From JBBQYA01 sp038209155 (lineage in GTDB: Bacteria > Bacteroidota > Bacteroidia > Sphingobacteriales > Sphingobacteriaceae), in contig JBBQYA010000052.1 in the NCBI GenBank assembly GCA_038209155.1, forward strand, positions 1 through 20,963: DNA of 20,963 bases. Reading direction: 5' to 3'. The notes below the pieces were generated by a model. That model was not told where the DNA came from and searched no databases. It saw only the letters and a list, made by a program, of their open reading frames with translations. This document shows positions 14,270 through 20,963 of the stretch, piece after piece (the stretch's first letter is position 1; each line of letters begins with the position of its first letter). The position numbers and the translations under genes are program-made.

Positions 14270-15271
14270 TTATTTATAAAAATTTTTGGTAAAGGCAGAA
14301 AATTCTCCTTTTCGGAAAACGACTCTTTTAAAATAAGCTCGAATGAAACCTGATCCATAACCTGTTAATTGTATAATTCCTGCGCTAATTGCCAAGATTC
14401 CAATTCTTAAACTGTGATTTTGAAATGCAGCATCTATAGCGATAGCTATAAAATAAAAAACAAATAAAGCTAATAAGCCAAGACCATATTTAGGCAAAAC
14501 AAAACTTAAAACAATCGCAGAAAAAAGTCCAAAAGTAAACGCTGCTGGAAAAAAGTGAACAAACTGCAAACTAGAAGGATGCCGTTTATATAAATTAATT
14601 CTTGCAATTCCTGAGTTAAAAACCTGACGGAAAAAGCGCGTAAAGTTGGTCCTACGCTTATGGTAAACGAAAGCCTCAACAATTAAACCTGTTTTGTATC
14701 CTTTATTAATAATTCGAGTACTGAAATCTATATCTTCTCCGAAACGAAGGCTTGAAAAACCATCTAAACTTTCAAATGCAATTCTGGAAATTCCCATGTT
14801 GAAACTACGTGGGTGAAAAATTCCTAAATGTTTTTTGTTTCCACGAATACCGCCTGTGGTGAAAATGGAGGTCATGCTATAATTGATCGCTTTTTGCACA
14901 TCGGTAAAACTTGGATGCGACTTATCTGGGCCGCCAAAAGAGTCTAAATAATTATTTTTTAAGCTCTCGTTTACCAATTCTAAATAGGTGCTTGGAATAA
15001 TACAATCTGAATCGAAAAAAAGAAAATACTCACCTTTTGCTTGCTCTGCCCCATAATTTCTTGTCAATCCTGGTCCCGAATTTTCTTTTTGAAAATAATC
15101 CAAAGCAAAACTATTGCTATATCTATCGACAATTTCTTGTGAAGAAATTAAAGACCCATCCTCCACCACTATAACCTCAAAATTGGTATAGGTTTGTTCA
15201 GAAAGACTTTCCAAAAGCTCTTTTATTTCATTTGGCCGGTTGTAAAGAGGAATTATTATAGAGTAGAACAT
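14270..15271 (-). CDS. Family 2 glycosyltransferase with C-terminal membrane segments
   Basis: A 333-residue protein. The GT-A domain begins YSIIIPLYNRPNEIKELLESL, with VEDGS at 36-40 (nucleotide binding) and FFDSDC (D87-S-D89, metal/donor binding). The following GGIRGNKKHLGIFHPRSFNMG and FGEDIDFSTRI segments complete the acceptor and ED motifs. The last third (about 235-318) holds two or three hydrophobic helices, then a basic tail (RAYFKRVVFRKGE). It probably transfers a sugar from a nucleotide donor to a lipid or membrane-bound acceptor at the inner face of the membrane. It sits 25 bp downstream of the GtrB-like GT2 gene and 3 bp before the GH3-like gene. Donor and acceptor are unknown. 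Confidence 0.87.
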   Translation of the reverse strand: MFYSIIIPLYNRPNEIKELLESLSEQTYTNFEVIVVEDGSLISSQEIVDRYSNSFALDYFQKENSGPGLTRNYGAEQAKGEYFLFFDSDCIIPSTYLELVNESLKNNYLDSFGGPDKSHPSFTDVQKAINYSMTSIFTTGGIRGNKKHLGIFHPRSFNMGISRIAFESLDGFSSLRFGEDIDFSTRIINKGYKTGLIVEAFVYHKRRTNFTRFFRQVFNSGIARINLYKRHPSSLQFVHFFPAAFTFGLFSAIVLSFVLPKYGLGLLALFVFYFIAIAIDAAFQNHSLRIGILAISAGIIQLTGYGSGFIRAYFKRVVFRKGEFSAFTKNFYK

Positions 15272-15296
15272 AGTATAATCGGATTTAAAAATACGA

Positions 15297-16247
15297 TTAA
15301 ATTGTTTTCTCTACCTGATAATCATTTCTCGAAGGCGAGTTTCTTGCAATTAGTTCTGCTAAAAATCCAGTTAGAAACAATTGAAAACCTATGATAATTG
15401 CTACTAGAGCAATAAAAAACATAGGTTGGTCGGTTACATTTCTAAATTTTATTCCGATTGATATCTGATAAAGTTTTTGAGCGATTAAACAAATAGCGAT
15501 GATGGTTCCGGTAAGCAAAGAAAATAAACCCAAGGTGCCGAAAAAGTGCATCGGTTTTTTTTGAAATTTACCAACAAAAAAGATTGAAAGTAAATCTAAT
15601 AAACCATTGAAAAAACGGCTAATACCAAATTTGGTTGTTCCATATTTTCTGGCTCTGTGAACTACAATTTGCTCAGAAACTTTTGTAAAACCAGCCCATT
15701 TTGCAATTACTGGAATGTATCTATGCATCTCACCATAGATTTCTATGTTTTTTATTACCTCTTTTCTATAGGATTTTAGTCCACAATTGAAATCGTGCAA
15801 ATTGTTTATTCCCGAAACTTTTCTGGTAGTCCAGTTGAATAATTTGGTTGGTATTGTTTTACTTATTGGATCATATCTTTTCTTTTTCCAACCAGAAATA
15901 ATGTCCAATTTTTCCTCTTTCATTCTATGAAACATAGCGGGCAATTCATCTGGACTATCTTGCAAATCTGCATCCATGGTGAATACAATATCTCCTTTTG
16001 CTGCTTCGAAACCTACGTTTAGGCCAGCAGATTTTCCATAATTTCTTCTGAACTTAATGCCATGAATAGCTGGATTTTGAATTTGAAGATTTTCAATTAC
16101 TTCCCAAGAACCATCATTGCTACCATCATCTACAAAAATAATTTCGTAAGAAAACTGATTGGCTTCCATTACATTTTTGATCCACTCAGCAAGTTCGGGA
16201 ATTGATTCTGCTTCGTTGTATAATGGGATTACGATAGATATCTGCAT
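15297..16247 (-). CDS. GtrB/DPM1-like family 2 glycosyltransferase (polyprenol-phosphate sugar synthase type)
   Basis: A 316-residue protein. The GT2 domain begins ISIVIPLYNEAESIPEL, with IIFVDDGSNDGS at 36-47, RRNYGKSAGLNVGF (67-80) and the DXD motif MDADLQD at 91-97. The DFNCGLKSYRK segment and the RKYGTTKFG loop are typical of enzymes that make polyprenyl-phosphate-glucose, -mannose or -aminoarabinose. Two C-terminal transmembrane helices (about 235-256 and 272-298) match the GtrB architecture. The likely product is a lipid-linked sugar donor used on the other side of the membrane, for example by GT-C enzymes such as the one encoded at 1995-3311; that link is speculation. It is preceded by DUF4199 (53-bp gap, the largest in the train). 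Confidence 0.9.
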   Translation of the reverse strand: MQISIVIPLYNEAESIPELAEWIKNVMEANQFSYEIIFVDDGSNDGSWEVIENLQIQNPAIHGIKFRRNYGKSAGLNVGFEAAKGDIVFTMDADLQDSPDELPAMFHRMKEEKLDIISGWKKKRYDPISKTIPTKLFNWTTRKVSGINNLHDFNCGLKSYRKEVIKNIEIYGEMHRYIPVIAKWAGFTKVSEQIVVHRARKYGTTKFGISRFFNGLLDLLSIFFVGKFQKKPMHFFGTLGLFSLLTGTIIAICLIAQKLYQISIGIKFRNVTDQPMFFIALVAIIIGFQLFLTGFLAELIARNSPSRNDYQVEKTI

Positions 16248-16300
16248 GTAGAATTTAAACTAGAACCGATAAAAATAAGATTCTAGGATTGGTAAAAAAA

Positions 16301-16861
16301 TTAACGATTAGGATCAAAAAATGGCTTTTCTTTTCTAACAAAAATGGAAGTTATCAACGAAATAATTAATCCAAAAATGACAAATCCAAAAACTGTAAAT
16401 AATGCTAGATACATTGGAGTCATGAATTTTTTTACCATATCCATTTGTACATCTATCATTTCTTGAGAAAGATTTTTCTCTACTAATGCTTCTTCTTGGG
16501 CATTCAAAATAACATTTACATAAGCTGGATCTATAAATTGATAAAAAATATAGGTGTATGCCGCCATAATAATGGAAGCAAATAATGCGATAAGGACACC
16601 CGTTTTCACAGCGGAACCGTAACTCAAAAATCCACCACATTCATTTTCTCGATATTCAATACAACCATAAATAATAAAGCCTCCTATGATTAAATAAGGA
16701 AACATATTTACAGCTCCTTTAGGCATATAGTTCAAAACATAAAACAGAACTGTAATTAAAATCAAAGAAACACCGGCCATTAGTCCGTATTTCATGGCAG
16801 TATTTACAGCAGATGGGTTTGTGTTTTGAATCTCTTTTAATTCAAATTCATTTTGTTCCAT
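16301..16861 (-). CDS. DUF4199-family four-helix membrane protein
   Basis: A 186-residue inner-membrane protein with four hydrophobic helices at about 22-45, 52-68, 84-108 and 150-173. The loop between helices 2 and 3 has IEYRENECGGFLSYGSAVKTG. The extracytoplasmic segment is YIFYQFIDPAYVN, followed by a charged helix with ALVEKNLSQEMIDVQM. These are the hallmarks of DUF4199 (PF13858), a family abundant in Bacteroidota with no known function. It lies 15 bp after the acidic unknown protein and before the GtrB-like glycosyltransferase. From memory this DUF4199-GT2 neighbourhood recurs in the phylum, which suggests a role in envelope glycosylation, but nothing in the sequence shows a reaction. 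Confidence 0.85.
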   Translation of the reverse strand: MEQNEFELKEIQNTNPSAVNTAMKYGLMAGVSLILITVLFYVLNYMPKGAVNMFPYLIIGGFIIYGCIEYRENECGGFLSYGSAVKTGVLIALFASIIMAAYTYIFYQFIDPAYVNVILNAQEEALVEKNLSQEMIDVQMDMVKKFMTPMYLALFTVFGFVIFGLIISLITSIFVRKEKPFFDPNR

Positions 16862-16876
16862 TTTTGAAGAGTTTTT

Positions 16877-17614
16877 TTAGTAAAGTAAAGGCAAATGACT
16901 TATTCCGTTTTGGTAGGCAAGTATAGTAAAAAGTACTGCTCCATCAAACGGTTTATTCTGACTCAATTTAAGATATGAAACTAAGGTTTCTTCTTGCATT
17001 TCCATATCCGAAAAGAAAGCCATAATTGGATAGAATAAATCTTTCATTTCTGAATCTGGAGCAATCTTATCTGCAATTTTCGCAAGTTCTCCCATAGATG
17101 AATCGATTAAATTTTGATTCGCAATTATATCTTCATAAATATGATATTCATCTTGGAATTCATCCTCCTCTACCAATAAAAATTCTTTCAAATAATCTGA
17201 TAAATCTGGTGCTATTTGTTCTTCTTTACATTCTTTAATGTATAAAAGCACGTTTAAAACCTCAGTTCCTCGGTCGATGGTTTGATCTTCGATGTCTTCC
17301 CATTCTTTGGATTCTAAATAATCTTCTTCCAATTTCAGGGCATCGATAGTGAAAAAATTGATCAGTAATAAATCGAAAAGAAGTTCATTGATTGGCTCTA
17401 TTTGAGATTTATCATCAATGTATCTATCCAAAGCTTCCACTTTGGTCAAGAAAGGCATATCTAATTTAAAAATTTCCTTCAACTCATTAAACATCTGGGC
17501 ATGAGCTTTATCCAGAGTGAAATCTGTTTGATAAGCATGTTCAAGGTCTATATATTTTCCGGCTGCAAAACCTGCCAGTGCTGCGTGTAAAGTTTCTTCT
17601 ATTTGATGATCCAT
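16877..17614 (-). CDS. Acidic, all-helical protein of unknown function
   Basis: I do not recognise this family by name. It has 245 residues, is strongly acidic and appears almost entirely helical. There is no signal peptide and no clear transmembrane helix. It begins MDHQIEETLHAALAGFAAGKYIDLEHAY. A Glu/Asp-rich centre follows (LEEDYLESKEWEDIEDQ, then VEEDEFQDEYHIYEDI), and the C-terminus is hydrophobic (FDGAVLFTILAYQNGISHLPLLY). The pattern looks like a tandem-helix scaffold or a protein-interaction module, not an enzyme; no catalytic motif is visible. It is 12 bp downstream of the dihydroorotase homologue and 15 bp upstream of DUF4199, and surely cotranscribed. The tight packing suggests a role with one of these neighbours. 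Confidence 0.7.
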   Translation of the reverse strand: MDHQIEETLHAALAGFAAGKYIDLEHAYQTDFTLDKAHAQMFNELKEIFKLDMPFLTKVEALDRYIDDKSQIEPINELLFDLLLINFFTIDALKLEEDYLESKEWEDIEDQTIDRGTEVLNVLLYIKECKEEQIAPDLSDYLKEFLLVEEDEFQDEYHIYEDIIANQNLIDSSMGELAKIADKIAPDSEMKDLFYPIMAFFSDMEMQEETLVSYLKLSQNKPFDGAVLFTILAYQNGISHLPLLY

Positions 17615-17626
17615 ACTATTTTGAGA

Positions 17627-18916
17627 TTAAATTTTAAATGTTTTGAAATTTTTATTGTTGGCTACTGCATAAATTTTCCCCATTAACACTTTTGATAAAA
17701 AAGGGTTGTTTTTTGATTTTGAATATGAGTTTTCTGCTTGCAGAATATGTTTTTCGCTAGGATTATAAAGTACAAAATTAGCCATCTCTCCGATTTTTAT
17801 TTCAGGAATAGCAATTCCTAAGATTTCTCTTGGATGGATTGTTAAAATAGAAATCAACTTTTCTAAAGAAATTTTATCACTTAACGCTTCCATCGTTAAA
17901 GAAAAAGAAGTTTCAATATTAGAAATTCCAAAAGAAGCCGTTTCAAACTCCTGCTTCTTATTTTCTATAACTTGAGGAGTATGTTGCGAACAGATTGCAT
18001 CTATAGTTCCGTCAACAATACCTTCTATCAAAGCAAGCCGATCTGATTCTGAGCGTAAAGGTGGTTTTACTTTATAATTTGTATCAAAATCATGTAAAAC
18101 ATTTTCGTTTACGGCTAGATGAATAGAACTTACATCTGCTGTTATTGACAGATTTTTCTTTTTAGCTTCGCGAATTAAGTCTACGGATCCAGAAGTAGAA
18201 ATTGTGGAAAAATGAATGGGACAATTGGAATATTCGCAAAGTGCAATATCCCGAGCAATCATCATTTCTTCTGCAATGGCAGGCATTCCTTTCATTCCAA
18301 GCAAGGTGCTCATTTCTCCTTCATTTATTTTAGCATTGCCATAAAGGCTTGTATCATCTGCGAAAGCAAGTATTTTTTTATTAAAATTAAAAGCATATTG
18401 CATGGCACGAAGCATTAATCCACCATTTTCAATCGATTTGTTTCCATCAGAAAATGCGATAGCGCCATGTTTTGCCATATCATACATTTCTGCCATATCT
18501 TTTCCATTTCTTCCAGCACTTACTGTTCCTATCGGAAAAATATCGACTATTTTATCTTTAGATTGATCTTTTATGTAATTAATTTGAGATTTGGAATCTA
18601 AAGGAGGATTAGTATTTGGCATCAGTGCAATACCCGTGAAACCACCATGTGCGGCAGCAGCTATTCCGCTTTGCAAGTCTTCGTTCATTTCAAAACCAGG
18701 ATCACAAAAATTTGCATTTAAGTCAAAGAAGCCAAGGGATAAAAAAAGATTTTCTTCGGAATGAATTTCCATAGAATCCAATTCAGAAATAGGTTGGGAT
18801 TGGATTAATTTATAGAAACCATTTTCTATTAACACATTCACTTTTTGATTGTGAAATGGAGAACCAGCATTAATTATGGTTACAGACTTGAGCAGAATGG
18901 TTTTCTGTTGCGCCAT
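17627..18916 (-). CDS. Dihydroorotase homologue (PyrC-like) with a degenerate metal site, probably non-catalytic
   Basis: A 429-residue amidohydrolase-fold protein, collinear with type I dihydroorotases: GGFTGIALMPNTNPP (91-105), HGAIAFSDG (150-158), NEGEMSTLLGMKGMPAIAEE (198-217), RDIAL and KVKPPLR (282-288). The usual Asp-x-His-x-His-x-Arg-x-Pro-Gly metal motif instead reads DLNANFCDPG (65-74), so both histidines are Asn (67, 69) and the substrate arginine is Cys71. The HaED position reads FADD (His to Phe185), the H-x-x-H-x-S-T position reads HFSTIST (His to Thr238), and the D-H-x-P-H position reads QHTPQ (Asp to Gln311). Only Asp157 of the usual ligand set remains. Hydrolysis of dihydroorotate is therefore unlikely. 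A regulatory or structural role, like the inactive PyrC' partner of aspartate transcarbamoylase in pseudomonads, is an inference. It lies 12 bp after the BatA-like gene. Confidence 0.86.
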   Translation of the reverse strand: MAQQKTILLKSVTIINAGSPFHNQKVNVLIENGFYKLIQSQPISELDSMEIHSEENLFLSLGFFDLNANFCDPGFEMNEDLQSGIAAAAHGGFTGIALMPNTNPPLDSKSQINYIKDQSKDKIVDIFPIGTVSAGRNGKDMAEMYDMAKHGAIAFSDGNKSIENGGLMLRAMQYAFNFNKKILAFADDTSLYGNAKINEGEMSTLLGMKGMPAIAEEMMIARDIALCEYSNCPIHFSTISTSGSVDLIREAKKKNLSITADVSSIHLAVNENVLHDFDTNYKVKPPLRSESDRLALIEGIVDGTIDAICSQHTPQVIENKKQEFETASFGISNIETSFSLTMEALSDKISLEKLISILTIHPREILGIAIPEIKIGEMANFVLYNPSEKHILQAENSYSKSKNNPFLSKVLMGKIYAVANNKNFKTFKI

Positions 18917-18928
18917 AATTGATTTTTT

Positions 18929-20959
18929 TTATTTTAAAAATCTAAGAAGTAAAATTTCTATTGCCAAAAATAGTAAAACTAATAGTAATGCCCATTTCCA
19001 AAGTGAAAAACCTGCACCATTTGTTTTCATTACATCGTCCAATGGACGTGCTCCCGCTTTTATCACAGAGAAATTTGATGAACTATTCATTGTTTTCAAT
19101 TCAGTTTCTTGATAAAACTTAAGTTCACTTTCAGCTCTGTTGAAATTAAAGGCAAAGGTATTCAACACTGATTTATCTAATTTCAAATTGTAAAATCCTG
19201 CATTTTTGATTTGATCTGCAATATACAAAAAGCTTAAAGCGTCGGTATTTCTGAGTTCAGGCACAAGTTCAAAATTCTCTCCAATAAGCTTAAGATTTTG
19301 ATTTTTGAATAATGAAATGGGTGCAGTTTCCAAAAGATTGTCTGATCCAATTTTATAAGCTAATGGATATTCTTGAAAACTCAATAAAGCTGCACGGTAC
19401 ATCATCGGAACGAAAACTGAATGAGAAGGCAAATTAGAATTTTCTGCATTCATAGGAACTGCACATAAATATACTTTTCCTTTTTTGTATTGGTATTGAT
19501 TTAAAAAACTCTCACCAGCTTTCATGCTCAAAATGTTTTCTGCATTTCGATTAGCACTTTTACTAAACAGAAAATGATTTTTAACTTTTGGCAAATCCAA
19601 ATTCTTTGGAATTTTTTCAAAAACAGATTTAAATAACTGTGATTCCAAATTAATAAAATTTACTTCATTAGGTATCGAATTGATAGAAGTTAAATAATCT
19701 GAACCTACATTTGACAATGCAGATTGGTATGAAATTAAATCTGCTTTTTCTGATGGAAAAACGAACAGAGAACCACCCGATGATACAAATTTTTCTAATT
19801 CCAATTTCAAGCCAGAAGAAATAGATTGCAAACCGTCTAAAATCACCAAATTGGATTCGCTCAATTTTTTATAATCAATAGTTCCGCTGGTAAAATTAGT
19901 AACTTGAAAAAACGGTTCACTTTGATACACAGAATTCAAATATTTATTAGGCTCCGATTCTGATAAAATAGAAATTGATTTCCGATCTTGAGTAGAATAG
20001 CTTAAATGATAAGTATCATCAAAAGTAATTGGAAAATCTGTGATGGAAATAGAAACATTCTGAATTCCAGCATTAGAAGTTTGAAAACTTACAGTGTCCA
20101 AAGCGAAAGAATTTTCTCCGATTGTAATATTTCCAATAGATTTTTGTTGCCCGTTTAGGATTAATTTTATAGGCAAATTCTGAACTGCTTCTTTTCCATA
20201 GTTCCGCACACTTACCACTAATTGTTCTGAAGAATTTTGCTGATGCAATGGAGAAATAAAGTAAGCAGAGTCAATGTTTAAATTACTTGCTTCTTCTTTT
20301 TTTGCTATTAAAATCCAATTGGTTTTAATCGATGAATCTAATTTTAAAACAGCAGAATTGAACATGCTTTTCTGAAAATCTGAAATAATAAAGCTAGATT
20401 TTGCTACTGATTTATCTTTTCCAAAAACTGCAAATTGCCGGTCGGAGATTTCTTGGATTTTACGACTAGCCGGCGAAACTTTCACTTCATCTATCAAATT
20501 TAAATACTCATCTCTGGAAACTAAACGCTGAGATTTTCCGTCAAAATCATTTGTAATTAATTGGAAACGATCATTTGCACTGAAAGCGTTGGCGATTTCT
20601 CGAGCTTTCTTTTTTGCATCTTCCAATAAATTTCCTTCGGTAGTTTGAGTTTCCATGCTGAAAGAATTATCCAAATACACCGAAATTTCGTTTGCACTCG
20701 CAGGATCTATATTGGGTGATAAGGGAATAAAAGGACCAGCAAAAGCGAGAACTAAAAACAAGACAGCTAATAATCTACTCGCCAAAATCAGCAATTTTTT
20801 CAATCTCGACTGACCAGAAGATTCCTCCTTCAATTCTCGCAGAAAACGGACATTGGTAAAGGGAATTTTTTTATATCTCCTAAAATTAAATAAGTGAATG
20901 ATAATAGGAATAGCCAGAAAAATTAAGGCCAATAAAAACTCGGGATACAAAAATCTCAT
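18929..20959 (-). CDS. BatA-type aerotolerance N-terminal domain protein with VWA-like domain
   Basis: A 676-residue membrane protein. The N-terminus is a BatA domain (PF07584 type): RFLYPEFLLALIFLAIPIIIHLFNFRRYK, then FTNVRFLRELKEE, a basic linker and a second transmembrane helix (about 56-78, ending AFAGPF). A VWA-like domain follows with VYLDNSFSM (95-102), which keeps the D-x-S-x-S metal-adhesion signature. The middle part has beta-sandwich repeats, and LVILDGL ... FVSSGGSLFVFPS resembles a glutamine-amidotransferase-like fold. A single C-terminal helix (about 651-674) anchors it. Family members occur throughout Bacteroidota, often encoded away from the MoxR-BatABCDE cluster. The start is ATG at 20959-20957, four bases from the window edge, so the upstream promoter cannot be seen. 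It is the first visible gene of the minus-strand train; function is unknown beyond a likely envelope role. Confidence 0.88.
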   Translation of the reverse strand: MRFLYPEFLLALIFLAIPIIIHLFNFRRYKKIPFTNVRFLRELKEESSGQSRLKKLLILASRLLAVLFLVLAFAGPFIPLSPNIDPASANEISVYLDNSFSMETQTTEGNLLEDAKKKAREIANAFSANDRFQLITNDFDGKSQRLVSRDEYLNLIDEVKVSPASRKIQEISDRQFAVFGKDKSVAKSSFIISDFQKSMFNSAVLKLDSSIKTNWILIAKKEEASNLNIDSAYFISPLHQQNSSEQLVVSVRNYGKEAVQNLPIKLILNGQQKSIGNITIGENSFALDTVSFQTSNAGIQNVSISITDFPITFDDTYHLSYSTQDRKSISILSESEPNKYLNSVYQSEPFFQVTNFTSGTIDYKKLSESNLVILDGLQSISSGLKLELEKFVSSGGSLFVFPSEKADLISYQSALSNVGSDYLTSINSIPNEVNFINLESQLFKSVFEKIPKNLDLPKVKNHFLFSKSANRNAENILSMKAGESFLNQYQYKKGKVYLCAVPMNAENSNLPSHSVFVPMMYRAALLSFQEYPLAYKIGSDNLLETAPISLFKNQNLKLIGENFELVPELRNTDALSFLYIADQIKNAGFYNLKLDKSVLNTFAFNFNRAESELKFYQETELKTMNSSSNFSVIKAGARPLDDVMKTNGAGFSLWKWALLLVLLFLAIEILLLRFLK

Positions 20960-20963
20960 GAAC

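Noticed and set aside
16248..16300. Possible terminator (CTAGAA ... TTCTAG) between DUF4199 and the GtrB-like gene
   Set aside because: The arms are only 6 bp with a long loop and no T-tail, so it is not a credible transcript end.
16335..16640. Minus-strand 101-codon frame inside the DUF4199 gene
   Set aside because: It is the +1/-1 shadow of the DUF4199 frame, Cys/Phe/Tyr-rich without domain character, and no frameshift is needed to explain DUF4199.
1..20963. CRISPR array, insertion sequence, prophage, integrase or defence cassette
   Set aside because: I looked for regularly spaced repeats, terminal inverted repeats with transposase-like frames, and restriction, toxin or nuclease domains, and found none.

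Overview
The window is about 21 kb of AT-rich chromosomal DNA from a member of the Bacteroidota. It resembles an aquatic Cytophagales- or Flavobacteriia-like organism, but I cannot fix the order. The assignment rests on the gene families (BatA-type VWA membrane protein, DUF4199, OMP_b-brl_3 receptor, Bacteroidota-type HscB, trigger factor and GH3), on TAnnTTTG-like -7 promoter motifs, on tRNA genes without an encoded CCA, and on weak A-rich leaders in place of clear Shine-Dalgarno sites. I see no phage, transposase, CRISPR array, toxin-antitoxin pair or defence island. It reads as an ordinary vertically inherited housekeeping and envelope region.

Layout. (1) 1-1142, minus strand: the 5' part of trigger factor (runs off the left edge), preceded by a terminator hairpin and a tRNA-Leu(TAG) with a -7-like motif. 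(2) 1152-5203: a periplasmic-binding-protein-fold protein without a signal peptide, diverging from a polytopic GT-C-like mannosyltransferase candidate, then a convergent secreted GH113-type glycosidase and a lipoprotein of a Bacteroidota-restricted family. (3) 5314-8386, plus strand: an outer-membrane beta-barrel receptor (TTG start) followed by an SRPBCC protein (GTG start), probably one operon. (4) 8413-9588, minus strand: two small unknown proteins, one secreted with an H-x3-C ... C-x2-C motif, and then a gene-free, very AT-rich stretch with several perfect inverted repeats and a strong terminator. (5) 9589-20959, all minus strand: an 11.4-kb train that starts at the right edge with a BatA-like VWA protein. 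It continues through a dihydroorotase homologue, an acidic helical unknown, DUF4199, two family-2 glycosyltransferases, a GH3-type adenylating enzyme, dxr, rseP and hscB, and ends in tRNA-Leu(CAA) and the terminator. No gap in the train exceeds about 53 bp, so a single long transcription unit is plausible.

How the genes fit together. The train mixes isoprenoid precursor synthesis (Dxr), envelope stress proteolysis (RseP), an Fe-S co-chaperone (HscB), polyprenol-phosphate or lipid glycosylation (the two GT2 enzymes) and an envelope VWA protein. The common theme is envelope and growth housekeeping. The most notable observation is that the dihydroorotase homologue has lost five of the six positions that normally hold the binuclear metal centre, so it is probably a non-catalytic paralogue. 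I did not find a convincing undescribed multi-gene system. The best leads are this pseudo-dihydroorotase with its neighbours, the unknown acidic protein beside it, and the small secreted cysteine/histidine protein.
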